Below are positions 23,821 to 33,390 of a stretch of DNA of 64,000 nt, in pieces. Made by a program: the position numbers and the translations under genes. Position 1 is the first letter of the stretch. Every line of letters starts with the position of its first letter. The DNA lies in assembly GCF_030227115.1 (NCBI RefSeq), contig NZ_JASSUA010000001.1, positions 682,001-746,000 on the forward strand. The letters run 5' to 3'. Below the pieces are notes generated by a model. The model was given only the letters and a program-made list of their open reading frames with translations. It had not been told where the DNA came from and did no database searches. The DNA comes from Marinobacter sp. SS13-12 (lineage in GTDB: Bacteria; Pseudomonadota; Gammaproteobacteria; Pseudomonadales; Oleiphilaceae).

Positions 23821-25398
23821 ATGAGTCAGAACGCACAGATCGCCATAATCGGCACCGGTTTCTCCGGCCTGGGCATGGGCATCAAACTCAAAGAAGCCGG
23901 GTACGACAACTTCGTCATCCTCGAACAGAGCGACGACGTCGGCGGTACCTGGCACGAAAACCATTACCCCGGCTGCGCCTGTGACGTCCAGTCTGCACTT
24001 TACTCCTTCTCGTTCGAACAGAACCCCAACTGGACCCGCATGTTCGCCCAGCAGAAAGAAATCCAGGCCTACCTGCGGGGCTGCGCTGAAAAATACGACC
24101 TGATGAAACATGTGCGCCTGAAAACCCACGTGGCCGGCGCCCGATTCGATGAAAAGACCCGAAGCTGGACTGTAGAAACCTGTGACAGCCCCAAACTCTG
24201 GGCCTACATGCAGAAGAAAGGCCTGAACCCCGGCGACAAACTGGACCGTAAGGACAAGGATCTGCCCGAGTTCAGCTCCTTCAAGGCGGATGTCGTCGTT
24301 TCCGGTATGGGGGGGCTCAGCACTCCGGCCTACCCCAATATCAAGGGCATTGAGACCTTCACCGGTAAAAGCTTCCACTCCCAGGATTGGGACCATAGTT
24401 ACGATTTCATAGGCAAGCGCGTTGCGGTGATCGGCACCGGCGCCTCAGCCATCCAGTTCGTCCCGGAAGTGGCCAAAGACGCTGCCCACCTGGATCTATA
24501 CCAGCGCACTCCACCATGGATTGTGCCGAAGCCAGACCGCGAGATTCGCCCGCTGGAAAGGATGATGTTCCGCAAGTTCCCACAGACCCTGAATGCTTTC
24601 CGCCAGAGCATCTACTGGATGCTCGAGGCCCGGGTGCTGGGCTTTGTAGGCAATCCACGCATCCTCAAGATCGGTGAGTTGCAGGCACGCCGCCACATCC
24701 GCAACCAGATCAAGGACAAAGAACTGCGCAGGAAGGTCACCCCCGATTTCCACTTCGGTTGCAAGCGGGTGCTGATCTCCAACAACTACTATCCAGCGCT
24801 GGCCCAGGACAACGTCGACGTGCTGACCGACGGCATCCGCGAGGTGCGCGGTAATGTGATCGTGGATAACAACGGCAATAAGCGGGAAGTGGACTGCATC
24901 ATCTACGGCACCGGCTTCAAGGCCCAGGACCCGATCCCCGCCGGCATGGTGCGCGGCCGTAACGGCCAGGACCTGCTGGATGCCTGGAAAGGCGGCGCAG
25001 AAGCCTACAAGGGCAGCACCATTGCCGGCTTCCCCAACTTCTTCATGCTGATGGGCCCCAACACCGGTCTGGGCCACAGCTCCATGGTCTACATGATCGA
25101 AAGCCAGATCCAGTACGTGCTGGATGCCCTGATGAAAATGCAGAAGCACGGCTGGAAGAGTGTGGAAGTGAAGGAAGACGCTCTGAGCAAATATAACGCC
25201 TCAATTCACGCCAAACTCGGCGACTCTGTGTGGCAGACCGGCTGCAAGAGCTGGTATGTGAATGAAAATGGCAAGAACACCACACTTTGGCCGGGCTTCA
25301 CCTGGCAGTTCCGGCAGCAGACGCGGCGGTTTGATGCGGGGCAGTATGTGTGTGAGCCAGAGGCTGTAGAAGTGGGCGAAGCCGCGCCGGCCACTTGA
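23821..25398 (+). CDS. Flavin-containing (Baeyer-Villiger-type) monooxygenase
   Basis: A 525-residue two-dinucleotide flavoprotein. The FAD-binding motif is IIGTGFSGLGMGIKLKEAG (GxGxxG), with LEQSDDVGGTWHENHYPGCA behind it. The Baeyer-Villiger fingerprint FxGxxxHxxxW is exact in FTGKSFHSQDW (about residues 180-190), and the NADPH motif is VAVIGTGASAIQFVPEVA. The enzyme inserts oxygen next to ketones or oxidises related substrates; the actual substrate is unknown, and membership of the long-chain AlmA group is not established. GGTGG precedes the ATG at 23821; an ATG at 23794 is the alternative. It is divergent from a FabR-like repressor. Confidence 0.87.
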   Translation: MSQNAQIAIIGTGFSGLGMGIKLKEAGYDNFVILEQSDDVGGTWHENHYPGCACDVQSALYSFSFEQNPNWTRMFAQQKEIQAYLRGCAEKYDLMKHVRLKTHVAGARFDEKTRSWTVETCDSPKLWAYMQKKGLNPGDKLDRKDKDLPEFSSFKADVVVSGMGGLSTPAYPNIKGIETFTGKSFHSQDWDHSYDFIGKRVAVIGTGASAIQFVPEVAKDAAHLDLYQRTPPWIVPKPDREIRPLERMMFRKFPQTLNAFRQSIYWMLEARVLGFVGNPRILKIGELQARRHIRNQIKDKELRRKVTPDFHFGCKRVLISNNYYPALAQDNVDVLTDGIREVRGNVIVDNNGNKREVDCIIYGTGFKAQDPIPAGMVRGRNGQDLLDAWKGGAEAYKGSTIAGFPNFFMLMGPNTGLGHSSMVYMIESQIQYVLDALMKMQKHGWKSVEVKEDALSKYNASIHAKLGDSVWQTGCKSWYVNENGKNTTLWPGFTWQFRQQTRRFDAGQYVCEPEAVEVGEAAPAT

Positions 25399-25453
25399 TC
25401 GTCTGCCTGGATGGAGCCATGGTTTGGTTAAGGGAATAAAAGGAGACAGTGCC

Positions 25454-26419
25454 ATGGCCAAACCAACCCTTCCTGACATATCCGGGATTCTGGAAGCGGA
25501 GCAGCGCATTCGGCCACACCTGGGCGAAACGCCACTTCTGAATGTGCCTGACCTGGATGCTGCCATGGGCCAGTCGCTTGGGCTGAAGTGCGAGAGTTTT
25601 CAGCGCACCGGCAGCTTCAAGGCCCGTGGCGCCCTGAACTGGCTGCTGACTGCCAGTGCTGATGAGCTCAGGGCCGGCCTGGTGACGGTCTCTGCCGGGA
25701 ATCACGCCATCGCCCTGGCCTGGGCGGCGGCCATGCAGGATGTGCCGCTCACGGTGGTGATGCCCGAGGGCTCCAGCCCGTTGAAGATTCGTCGTACCCG
25801 GGCGCTGGGTGCCGAGGTGATTGTGCGCGGCACAATCCAGCAGGCGGTGGCCCTGTGCCATGAATTGCGGGATGAGAAAGGGCTGACCCTGGTTCACCCC
25901 TATAACGATGTCCGCATCATGGCCGGGCAGGGCACCGTTGGGCTGGAACTGCTGCGCCAGCGCCCGGATGTGGATCGGGTACTGTGCCCCATTGGCGGGG
26001 GTGGGCTGATTTCCGGGCTCGGGCTGGCCATCAAGGCGCAGCGGCCGGAGGTGGAGCTGATTGGCGTAGAGCCGGAAGGTGCGGCCACCATGTTCCATGC
26101 CTGGCAAAAGCAGGATGCGGGCGCCAGTCTGGATTCGGTGGATACCTGGGCTGCCAGCCTGGCCCCGGCGGTGGTGGGGGACTGCACCTATGCTGCGTCC
26201 CGCCAGGTGGTGGACCGGATTGTGACGGTTACCGAGGCAGGTATCCGGGAGGCCACGCGGCGGCTGCTGACCGAGGCCAGGCTCTATGTCGAGCCCGGCG
26301 CCAGCGTAGGCCTGGCAGCGTTACTGGAAAACCAGGCTGCGCCTGAACCAGAGAAGACCACGGTTCTGATCATTACCGGCGGCAACCTGGATCCGGAACA
26401 GGTCAGTCAGTGCCTGTGA
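25454..26419 (+). CDS. Threonine/serine dehydratase family PLP enzyme
   Basis: A 321-residue fold-type II PLP enzyme. The PLP lysine is in RTGSFKARGA (SFK motif), the phosphate loop is CPIGGGGLISG, and VTVSAGNHAIALAWAA is the substrate-Ser/Thr loop. It has no C-terminal ACT domain, so it resembles catabolic or biodegradative threonine dehydratases and hydroxyaspartate dehydratases. AGGAGA precedes the ATG at 25454. It follows the monooxygenase by 55 bases but is convergent with the SDR gene; an operonic tie to the monooxygenase is possible. An 8-bp inverted repeat (25420-25427/25458-25465) brackets its ribosome-binding site. Confidence 0.85.
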   Translation: MAKPTLPDISGILEAEQRIRPHLGETPLLNVPDLDAAMGQSLGLKCESFQRTGSFKARGALNWLLTASADELRAGLVTVSAGNHAIALAWAAAMQDVPLTVVMPEGSSPLKIRRTRALGAEVIVRGTIQQAVALCHELRDEKGLTLVHPYNDVRIMAGQGTVGLELLRQRPDVDRVLCPIGGGGLISGLGLAIKAQRPEVELIGVEPEGAATMFHAWQKQDAGASLDSVDTWAASLAPAVVGDCTYAASRQVVDRIVTVTEAGIREATRRLLTEARLYVEPGASVGLAALLENQAAPEPEKTTVLIITGGNLDPEQVSQCL

Positions 26420-26437
26420 CCAATTATTGGAACACGC

Positions 26438-27211
26438 TTAACTGACCAGCGTGCCGCCATCCACGGCCAGGCATTGCCCGGTAATATGCCGCCCGGCCTC
26501 GGAGGCCAGCAGTACGGCGGCGCCCTTGAAATCTTCCTCGCCACCAAAGCGATTCAGCGGAATACGCTCCAGCATTTTGTCACCCTGGGCATCCAGCAGC
26601 CCCTGGGACATTTTCGACGGGAAGAAGCCCGGGCAGAGGGCGTTCACATTGATGTTGTGATGCCCCCACTCGGACGCCAGCGCGCGGGTGAAATTCACCA
26701 TGGCGCCCTTGCTGGTGTTGTAGGCGATGGTTTTCATGCCTTCCGGGTTGCCGGACAGGCCTGCGATGGAGGCGATGTTGATCACCTTGCCGGTGTTGCG
26801 GGGAATCATGCAGCGCTTGCCCACGGTCTGGGTGAGGAAGAAGGCGGCGTTCACGTTCAGGTTCATCACCTTCATCCAGCCTTCCGCCGGGTAGTCTTCC
26901 GCTGGCGCACCCCAGGTGGCACCGGCGTTGTTGACCAGGATGTCGATATCGCCAAGCTGGCTGACCACCTGATCCACCACCGCGGGAATGCCCTCCAGAT
27001 CGGACAGGTCCGCAGCAATGGTCACCACCTCAACGTCCTGGGCTTCGAGGTGTGTTTTGGCATCGTCCAGTTCATGCTGCTTGCGGGCGCTGATCGCAAT
27101 TCGGGCGCCCAGCTCGCCCAGAGCCTCGGCCATCTGCAGCCCGAGGCCGCGGGAGCCGCCGGTGATGAAAGCGACCTTGCCGGTCAGGTCCAGTAATTGT
27201 TTTACACTCAT
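26438..27211 (-). CDS. Short-chain dehydrogenase/reductase
   Basis: A 257-residue classical SDR: cofactor motif TGGSRGLG near residue 18, NNAG at about 93, catalytic Ser in INIASIAG, YxxxK in IAYNTSKGAM and PG near CPGFFPSKM. Terminal CLAVDGGTLVS is typical. It is likely an NAD(P)-dependent 3-hydroxyacyl or other alcohol dehydrogenase. It is last of a minus-strand acyl-CoA operon, 18 bases after the preceding acyl-CoA dehydrogenase gene, so its substrate is probably an acyl or hydroxyacyl intermediate of that pathway. Confidence 0.88.
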   Translation of the reverse strand: MSVKQLLDLTGKVAFITGGSRGLGLQMAEALGELGARIAISARKQHELDDAKTHLEAQDVEVVTIAADLSDLEGIPAVVDQVVSQLGDIDILVNNAGATWGAPAEDYPAEGWMKVMNLNVNAAFFLTQTVGKRCMIPRNTGKVINIASIAGLSGNPEGMKTIAYNTSKGAMVNFTRALASEWGHHNINVNALCPGFFPSKMSQGLLDAQGDKMLERIPLNRFGGEEDFKGAAVLLASEAGRHITGQCLAVDGGTLVS

Positions 27212-27229
27212 GGCTCTCTCCTTGTTGGT

Positions 27230-28378
27230 TCAGGCGGTCCTGGCCAGCAGGCCGTCGCTGACCTGTGCCAGGTGATGATCGGCATCGCCGAACAGCAGGT
27301 TGATCAGGGTCAGGCGCTTGAACAGGTGAGCGGCGAACATTTCGTCGGTCACGCCCATACCGCCGTGTAGCTGCACCCCTTGCTGTCCCACATAACGCGC
27401 GGCCTGCCCGACCAGGGTCTTGGCCATGGAGATGGCGTCCCGGCGGCTGGCGCGGTCATCGGAGTCCGCTTCGCTGGCAGCCAGGATGGCCATGGTTCTG
27501 GCTTGTTCGGTCTGGATGAACATGTCTGCCATGCGGTGCTGCAATACCTGGAATTTGCCGATGGGTACCCCGAACTGCTTGCGGGTCTTGATGTACTCAA
27601 GGGTAGCAGCGTTCATGGCTTCCATGGCACCAACCGCTTCCGCGCAAAGGGCGGCAATGCCCAGATCCACGGCTTTTTCGATGGCCGGGAAAGCCTCATC
27701 AATGGTGCCAATCAGGTTGTCGGCGCTGACGATGACGTTGCTGAAGCTGATTTCGGCGGTACGGTGGCCATCGTGGGTGGCGAAGTCCTCCACTTTGACG
27801 CCTTTGGCGCTGCTGTCCATCAGGAACAGGGACAGGCCGGATTCATCGTTCACGTTGCCACTGGTGCGCGCGGATACAATCAACTGGTTGGCCTGGCCGC
27901 CATGGAGCACAGCGGTTTTCTGGCCGCTGATCTGGAAATGATCGCCATCCTTGCGGGCGGTCGTCTGCACCTGGCTCAGGTTGTAGCGGGCGCCCGGCTC
28001 GAAGTGAGCGAGGGCCAGAAGCCTTTCGCCGCTGGCAATGCCGGGAAGGATGTCCGCTTTCTGGGCATCGTTCCCGGCATCCCGGATCAGCCCGCCGGCG
28101 AGAACCACTGTGGCCAGATAGGGTTCCACCACCAGGCCACGGCCAAAGTTTTCCATCACCACCATGGTGTCGACGGCGTTGCCGCCCAGCCCGTCGTAGT
28201 CTTCCGGAAAGCTGAAACCAAGCAGGCCCATATCGGCGAAATTCGACCAGGTCGCCTTGTCGATGCCTGCTCCGGAACTGATAATCTCCCCGCGCTTTTC
28301 AAAGCCGTACTCGTTGGTTACGAAGCGGCGCAGGGAATCGTTCAGCATTTGCTGTTCTTCGGTCAGATCAAAATTCAT
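27230..28378 (-). CDS. Acyl-CoA dehydrogenase (PimD-like small subunit)
   Basis: A 382-residue flavoprotein. It begins FDLTEEQQMLNDSLRRFVTN, has the FAD-contact stretch TRKQFGVPIGKFQVLQHRMA, and ends with QLHGGMGVTDE. The sequence style matches pimeloyl-CoA dehydrogenase small subunit PimD rather than typical short-chain enzymes. It partners the next gene, another acyl-CoA dehydrogenase resembling PimC; such pairs form heteromers in dicarboxylate or ring degradation. GGAGAG precedes its start. The usual catalytic Glu position (QxxGGxGxxxE-type) is kept as GGMGVTDE. Confidence 0.85.
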   Translation of the reverse strand: MNFDLTEEQQMLNDSLRRFVTNEYGFEKRGEIISSGAGIDKATWSNFADMGLLGFSFPEDYDGLGGNAVDTMVVMENFGRGLVVEPYLATVVLAGGLIRDAGNDAQKADILPGIASGERLLALAHFEPGARYNLSQVQTTARKDGDHFQISGQKTAVLHGGQANQLIVSARTSGNVNDESGLSLFLMDSSAKGVKVEDFATHDGHRTAEISFSNVIVSADNLIGTIDEAFPAIEKAVDLGIAALCAEAVGAMEAMNAATLEYIKTRKQFGVPIGKFQVLQHRMADMFIQTEQARTMAILAASEADSDDRASRRDAISMAKTLVGQAARYVGQQGVQLHGGMGVTDEMFAAHLFKRLTLINLLFGDADHHLAQVSDGLLARTA

Positions 28379-28413
28379 AGACGTCTCTCCAAACTTCCAA
28401 AGCTGATGGCTCT

Positions 28414-29601
28414 TTACAGACCAAGCACGAGTTGGGCAATGATATTGCGCTGGATCTCGTTGGACCCGCCGAAGATCGACAGCTTGCGCATGTTGAAGTA
28501 ATCGCCGGCAGACGGCGTGGCATCGATAGAACCCGCACGTGGCCCGTTGTAATCCAGCTCCAGCGCTTCCGGAATGTGCGCAATGGCATCCTGGCCGCCC
28601 GCTTCCATCAACATCTCGAACAGCTGCTGACCGATTTCGGTGCCGCGGATTTTCAGGATCGACGCCTGGGGGCCGGGACCACGCTTGTCGGTGAGCACCC
28701 GCAAAACGGTCAGCTCAAGAGCACGCAGCTCGGCGTCCAGCTGCGCCAGCCGGTCACGGAAACGGGTGTTCTCAATCAGTGGCCGCTGGCCGTCCTGTTC
28801 CTGGTACGCCACCTCTTTCAGGCGCTTCATCAAGGCTTTCCACTGCCCCACGTTGGCGAGGCCGGTGCGCTCATGGCCCAGCAGGAACTTGGCGTAGGTC
28901 CAGCCCTGATTCTCCTCACCAATCAGGTTCCCGGCAGGCACTTTCACATTGTCGAAGTAGACCTCGTTAATCTCATGCTCACCGTCCAGCATGATGATAG
29001 GGCGTACTTCGATGCCCGGGGTGTTCATATCAATCAGCAGGAACGAAATGCCCTGCTGTGGTTTTCCCTCGGTGCTGGTCCGCACCAGACAGAAGATCCA
29101 GTCGGCGTGCTGACCGAGCGTGGTCCAGGTTTTCTGGCCGTTGACCACGTAGTGATCGCCTTCGAGTTTCGCACTGGTGCGCAGAGAGGCCAGATCCGAA
29201 CCGGCGCCGGGTTCAGAATAGCCCTGGCACCACCAGTCTTCGCCACTGAGGATGCCCGGCAGGAAGCGCTGTTTCTGTTCATCGCTACCAAACGTCATGA
29301 TCACGGGTGCAACCATGCGCAGCCCGAAATCCAGCTGGCGGGGCGCACCGGAAAGGGCACATTCTTCCTCAAAGATTATCTGCTGAATCGGATCCCATCC
29401 GGTCCCGCCAAATTCTTTTGGCCATGTGGATGCACCCCAGCCCTTATCAAACAGAATCTTCTGCCAGCGTTCGGTCATCGCTTTGTCCGGGCGCAGTCGC
29501 TTCTGGACCCGTTCGCGAATGTCGTCTGGCAGGTTGTCTTCAAGAAACTGGCGAACTTCAGCGCGGAACGCCTCTTGTTCGGGGGTGTAATTCAGGTCCA
29601 T
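28414..29601 (-). CDS. Acyl-CoA dehydrogenase (PimC-like large subunit)
   Basis: A 395-residue flavoprotein starting MDLNYTPEQEAFRAEVRQFL. Features are GWGASTWPKEFGGTGWDPIQ (substrate-binding side), SEPGAGSDLASLRTSAKLEG (FAD motif), and FGGSNEIQRNIIAQLVLGL at the end, the C-terminal acyl-CoA dehydrogenase signature. The close neighbour of PimC of the Rhodopseudomonas pim operon is a good guess. The ATG at 29601 gives the family start with AGGTG just upstream; the frame is open to 29853 through the repeat elements but that extension is spurious. It is followed by the PimD-like gene 35 bases on. Confidence 0.85.
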   Translation of the reverse strand: MDLNYTPEQEAFRAEVRQFLEDNLPDDIRERVQKRLRPDKAMTERWQKILFDKGWGASTWPKEFGGTGWDPIQQIIFEEECALSGAPRQLDFGLRMVAPVIMTFGSDEQKQRFLPGILSGEDWWCQGYSEPGAGSDLASLRTSAKLEGDHYVVNGQKTWTTLGQHADWIFCLVRTSTEGKPQQGISFLLIDMNTPGIEVRPIIMLDGEHEINEVYFDNVKVPAGNLIGEENQGWTYAKFLLGHERTGLANVGQWKALMKRLKEVAYQEQDGQRPLIENTRFRDRLAQLDAELRALELTVLRVLTDKRGPGPQASILKIRGTEIGQQLFEMLMEAGGQDAIAHIPEALELDYNGPRAGSIDATPSAGDYFNMRKLSIFGGSNEIQRNIIAQLVLGL

Positions 29602-29699
29602 TTTGCACCTCTTGTCTGGTGGCTGAGGTTGACGGTTTTGACTTCTGAGTTGCCTGTTGGTTTTTAATGCCGGGCCTATAAACTCTGGGGTGGCGCCGA

Positions 29700-29798
29700 A
29701 TGGGTATCCCCTTTCAAAACACGCTCCTTCGGCCCATCCTTGGGGCGCTTGGACTCCGCCATCCATGGCTCCGTACAGTTTTGAAAGGGGATACCCAT
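29700..29798 (-). repeat. Inverted-arm core repeat, copy B
   Basis: Arms 29700-29720 and 29778-29798 pair perfectly over 21 bases. The 57-base core, in reverse orientation, contains GGAGCCATGGATGGCGGAG exactly. Inner arm ends are CAAAAC/GTTTTG. The copy lies 98 bases ahead of the PimC-like start codon and faces copy C. Confidence 0.88.
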
Positions 29799-29901
29799 CC
29801 GACGCTTCGAGTCTGTTCGTGCCTGCTTTTGCACTTGGCCCTGGGCAATGCATGACTTGCGTTCAGAGTCTGCGCAGGTTTGACCTTGCACAAAGCTCGG
29901 G

Positions 29902-30014
29902 GCGGCTGGCCGGTAGGGGTGTCCAAAAACGTGCGGAGCCATGGATGGCGGAGCTCGAGCGTCACATGGACGTGCCGAAGGAGCGTGTTTTGGACACCCC
30001 TACCGGCCAGCCGC
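29902..30014 (+). repeat. Inverted-arm core repeat, copy C
   Basis: Arms 29902-29930 and 29987-30014 pair perfectly over 28 bases except for one extra A in the left arm. The 56-base core contains GGAGCCATGGATGGCGGAG. The right arm ends 14 bases before the thiolase stop codon, so transcripts leaving thiolase would form the long hairpin at once. Confidence 0.88.
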
Positions 30015-30027
30015 TTCTCCCCAGGCT

Positions 30028-31209
30028 TTAGGCAACCTCAAACAACCCGGCAGCACCCATACCCGTACCGACGCACATGGTAACGACGACGTATTTAACG
30101 CCACGGCGCTTGCCTTCGATCAGGGCGTGGCCGACCAGGCGGGAGCCGGTGGTGCCGTAGGGGTGGCCGACGGCAATGGCGCCGCCGTTGACGTTCAGGC
30201 GGTCCATCGGGATGCCCAGTTTGCGCTGGCAGTAGAGCACCTGAACGGCGAAGGCTTCGTTGAGTTCCCACAGGCCGATGTCGTCAACCGTCAGGCCGGC
30301 CCGCTTGAGCAGCTTGGGAACGGCGAATACCGGACCAATGCCCATTTCGTCGGGCTCACAACCGGCAACGGCGAAACCACGGAAGATACCCAGCGGGGTG
30401 GCACCGCGCTGTTCGGCCACCTTGCTGTCCATCAGGACACAGGCCGAAGCACCGTCGGAGAACTGGCTGGCGTTGCCGGCGGTGACTACGCCGCCTTCCT
30501 TCGCGGAGCGGATTTTGCTGACGCCTTCCAGGTTGGTGTCCGGGCGGATCCCTTCATCCTGGCTGACGGTGACTTCCTGGCTGCTGAGCTGGCCGGTGGC
30601 CTTGTCGGCGACGCCCATGGTGGTGGTGATGGGCACGATTTCATCGTCGAACTTACCGTCTTCGCGGGCCTTGGCGGCCAGGGTCTGACTGCGGACGCCG
30701 TATTCGTCCATGTCTTCTTTCTTGATGCCGTAGCGCTTGGCTACGGTTTCGGCGGTGTCCAGCATGGACCAGTACAGCTCCGGCTTGTTCTTCGCCAGCC
30801 AGGGTTCCATGAAGTAGTTCTGGTTGACGTTGGCCTGGACGGTGGAGATGGATTCCACGCCGCCGGCGACCATCACCGGTACCCGGTCCACGGCAATGTG
30901 GTGGGCCGCCATGGCGATGGCCTGCAGGCCCGACGAGCAGAAACGGTTGATGGTGGCGCCGGCCACGGAGACCGGCAGGCCGGCACGGATGGCGCCCATG
31001 CGGGCGACGTCGTTACCGGTGGAGCCTTCGGGCAGGGCGCAGCCCATCAGCACATCTTCAATTTCGTTGGGGTCGACTTTCGAGCGCTCGACCGCGTGCT
31101 GGATGGCGTGGCCCGCCAAAGTAGCACCGTGGGTCATGTTCAGGCCGCCGCGCCAGGATTTGGCCAGGGGCGTGCGGGCAGTGGATACGATGACAACATC
31201 ATTGGACAT
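30028..31209 (-). CDS. Acetyl-CoA acyltransferase (thiolase)
   Basis: A 393-residue degradative thiolase. The acylated Cys is in [16 protein letters not shown] (about residue 90), and the second catalytic pair is in [19 protein letters not shown] and [17 protein letters not shown] (His and Cys). It cleaves 3-ketoacyl-CoA with CoA to acetyl-CoA and a shortened acyl-CoA, in the cytosol. In order it follows the multifunctional hydratase/dehydrogenase gene by 30 bases, as PimB follows PimF in the pim cluster. A role in dicarboxylyl-CoA chain shortening is inferred. Confidence 0.9.
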   Translation of the reverse strand: MSNDVVIVSTARTPLAKSWRGGLNMTHGATLAGHAIQHAVERSKVDPNEIEDVLMGCALPEGSTGNDVARMGAIRAGLPVSVAGATINRFCSSGLQAIAMAAHHIAVDRVPVMVAGGVESISTVQANVNQNYFMEPWLAKNKPELYWSMLDTAETVAKRYGIKKEDMDEYGVRSQTLAAKAREDGKFDDEIVPITTTMGVADKATGQLSSQEVTVSQDEGIRPDTNLEGVSKIRSAKEGGVVTAGNASQFSDGASACVLMDSKVAEQRGATPLGIFRGFAVAGCEPDEMGIGPVFAVPKLLKRAGLTVDDIGLWELNEAFAVQVLYCQRKLGIPMDRLNVNGGAIAVGHPYGTTGSRLVGHALIEGKRRGVKYVVVTMCVGTGMGAAGLFEVA

Positions 31210-31239
31210 AACAATTCTCCAGATAAATTCGTAGACCGG

Positions 31240-33336
31240 TTATTTGGCGTCGAAACCCTTGCCTTCCTCTGCGCGCCTGGCGAGCAGCGCTGCGGGCTCC
31301 CAGAAGCCCGGCTGGGTGTGGCGGTCTTCGGTAAAGGCCTGCATGGCGCGAACCACGTTGGGCAGCCCGACTTCCTCGGCGTAATGCATGGGGCCACCGC
31401 GGAATACCGGGAAGCCGTAGCCGGTCAGGTACACCATGTCGATGTCGGAGGCGCGCTGGGCGATGCCCTCGTCCAGAATCTGCGCGCCTTCGTTGACCAG
31501 GGCATAGACACAACGCTCGACGATTTCCTGGTTGCTGATCTTGCGGGGGGTGATGCCCAGCTCGGCGCGGACTTCGTCCACCACCTTGTCCACTTCCGGG
31601 TCGTGCAGGGCGTTGCGGTTGCCCGGCTCGTAGCGGTAGAAACCGGCGCCTGTCTTCTGGCCGTAGCGGCCCATCTCGCACAGGCGGTCCGCTACAACCA
31701 TCTTCACCATGTCCGGGTTTTCTTCGTACTGGCGCTTGCGGATGGCCCAGCCGATGTCGCCGCCGGCCAGGTCGGCCATGCGCAGTGGGCCCATGGCAAA
31801 GCCGAATTTCTCGATGGCCTTGTCGATCTGTTGCACGCTGGCGCCTTCTTCCAGCATCAGCAGGGCTTCGCGCTGGTACTGGTTGATCATGCGGTTGCCG
31901 ATAAAGCCGTCGCAGACGCCGGAAACCACGGCGGTCTTCTTGATGGTCTTGGCCAGTTTCATGGCGGTGGCCAGTACGTCCTTGGCGGTCTTGTCACCAC
32001 GGACCACTTCCAGCAGCTTCATGATGTTGGCCGGGCTGAAGAAGTGCAGGCCGATGACGTCTTCCGGGCGTTTGGTGAAGCTGGCGATCTTGTTGAGATC
32101 CAGGGTGGAGGTGTTGGAGGCCAGGATGGCGCCTTGCTTGCACACTTCATCCAGCTTCTCGAACACGGACTGTTTCACGCCCATCTCCTCGAAGACGGCT
32201 TCGATCACCAGGTCGGCGTTGCCCAGGTCGTCATAGGACAGAGACGGCGACAGCAGGGCCATCTTGGCCTTGGCGTCGTCTTCGCTCATGCGGCCTTTCT
32301 TGACCCGACCTTCATAGACTTTCTGGATGGCGGCGACGCCGCGGTCCAGGCCTTCCTGCTTCATTTCCACGATAGTCACCGGGATGCCGGCGTTGAGGAA
32401 GTTGATGCTGATGCCGGTGCCCATAGTGCCGCCGCCGATGACGCCCACGGATTTGATGTCGCGAACCGGGGTGTCAGAAGGCACATCGGCAACTTTGCTG
32501 GTCAGCCGTTCGGAGAAGAACGCATGGCGCAGGGCGCGGGATTCCGGGGTCTGCATCAGGTTCACAAAGGCTTCGCGCTCGACCTGCATGCCCTTGTCAA
32601 AAGGCATGGTCACAGCGGCTTTTACCGCGTCCACGCACTTCAGCGGGGCCGGGTAGTTCTTCGTCATGGCACCCACGGTGTTGCGGGTGAACATGAAGAA
32701 GCCTTCCGGGTTGGGGTGTTTGGCCTTCAGGTCACGCACTTTTTTCAGTGGCAGGTTTTCATTGGCAACCTTGGTGGCGTAGGCGATGGCGGCGTCCAGT
32801 AGGTCGCCGTCCACGATTTCATCGAACAGCGCACTGCCCTTGAACTGTTTTGCGGGTACGGCACTGCCGGACACGATCATGTTGAGGGCGTGCTCAGCCC
32901 CAATCACCCGGGGCAGGCGCTGGGTGCCGCCGGCACCGGGCAGCAGGCCCAGCTTTACTTCCGGCAGGGCGATCTGGGCGTCGGGTTTGGCGATACGGTA
33001 GTTGCACCCCAGGGCCAGTTCCAGACCGCCGCCCATGCAGGCACCGCTGATGGCGGCAATGACCGGCTTGCGACTGCTTTCCACGTAGTTAATCACGGTG
33101 TTCAGGTTGGGTTCGGCGGTGGCTTTTCCGGTACCGAACTCACTGATGTCGGCACCACCGGAGAAAGCGCGGTCGGAGCCAATCAGGACAACGGCCTTGA
33201 CTGCATCATCAGCTTCCGCCTGGAGGATGCCATTCACAATGCCCTGGCGCACGGCCAGACCGAGACCGTTAACCGGCGGATTGTCGAGTCGGATAACGGC
33301 AATAGCGCCGGTTAAATCGTAATGGGCGGTACTCAT
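31240..33336 (-). CDS. Multifunctional enoyl-CoA hydratase/3-hydroxyacyl-CoA dehydrogenase (FadB/PimF-like)
   Basis: A 698-residue fusion. The N-terminal crotonase domain has [20 protein letters not shown] and an oxyanion-hole region [20 protein letters not shown]. The dehydrogenase begins near residue 300 with [20 protein letters not shown] (NAD motif), and ends with [18 protein letters not shown], the C-terminal HCDH part and a second HCDH-C repeat. It hydrates 2-enoyl-CoA and oxidises the 3-hydroxy product. GGGGAGC precedes the ATG at 33336. It is the first gene of the operon, divergent from a TetR gene. Confidence 0.88.
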   Translation of the reverse strand: MSTAHYDLTGAIAVIRLDNPPVNGLGLAVRQGIVNGILQAEADDAVKAVVLIGSDRAFSGGADISEFGTGKATAEPNLNTVINYVESSRKPVIAAISGACMGGGLELALGCNYRIAKPDAQIALPEVKLGLLPGAGGTQRLPRVIGAEHALNMIVSGSAVPAKQFKGSALFDEIVDGDLLDAAIAYATKVANENLPLKKVRDLKAKHPNPEGFFMFTRNTVGAMTKNYPAPLKCVDAVKAAVTMPFDKGMQVEREAFVNLMQTPESRALRHAFFSERLTSKVADVPSDTPVRDIKSVGVIGGGTMGTGISINFLNAGIPVTIVEMKQEGLDRGVAAIQKVYEGRVKKGRMSEDDAKAKMALLSPSLSYDDLGNADLVIEAVFEEMGVKQSVFEKLDEVCKQGAILASNTSTLDLNKIASFTKRPEDVIGLHFFSPANIMKLLEVVRGDKTAKDVLATAMKLAKTIKKTAVVSGVCDGFIGNRMINQYQREALLMLEEGASVQQIDKAIEKFGFAMGPLRMADLAGGDIGWAIRKRQYEENPDMVKMVVADRLCEMGRYGQKTGAGFYRYEPGNRNALHDPEVDKVVDEVRAELGITPRKISNQEIVERCVYALVNEGAQILDEGIAQRASDIDMVYLTGYGFPVFRGGPMHYAEEVGLPNVVRAMQAFTEDRHTQPGFWEPAALLARRAEEGKGFDAK

Positions 33337-33390
33337 TGGGCAGCTCCCCTGATACTGGAATCGGGTTGATCGTCGGCATGAAGACTCGCA

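Larger units (their letters stand above)
29602..30027. other. 426-base gap within the acyl-CoA operon, filled by two repeats
   Basis: No gene is supported here. The gap holds two opposite-facing copies of the inverted-arm element (29700-29798 and 29902-30014) with a 103-base spacer between them. They split the thiolase from the PimC-like gene, which otherwise would be close neighbours. Small reading frames across them come from the repeats themselves. Confidence 0.75.

Noticed and set aside
29602..29853. N-terminal extension of the PimC-like gene to 29853
   Set aside because: Extra residues derive from repeat copy B; the family start MDLNYTPEQEAF at 29601 has its own ribosome site.
29657..30031. 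Small open frames crossing repeat copies B and C
   Set aside because: They translate the repeat cores themselves, have no ribosome site of note and differ in frame between copies.
29941..32802. Long open frame antisense to the thiolase and FadB-like genes (953 codons)
   Set aside because: Same reason: antisense to two strongly supported beta-oxidation genes, starts inside a repeat element, Gly/His/Val-rich low complexity, no motif.
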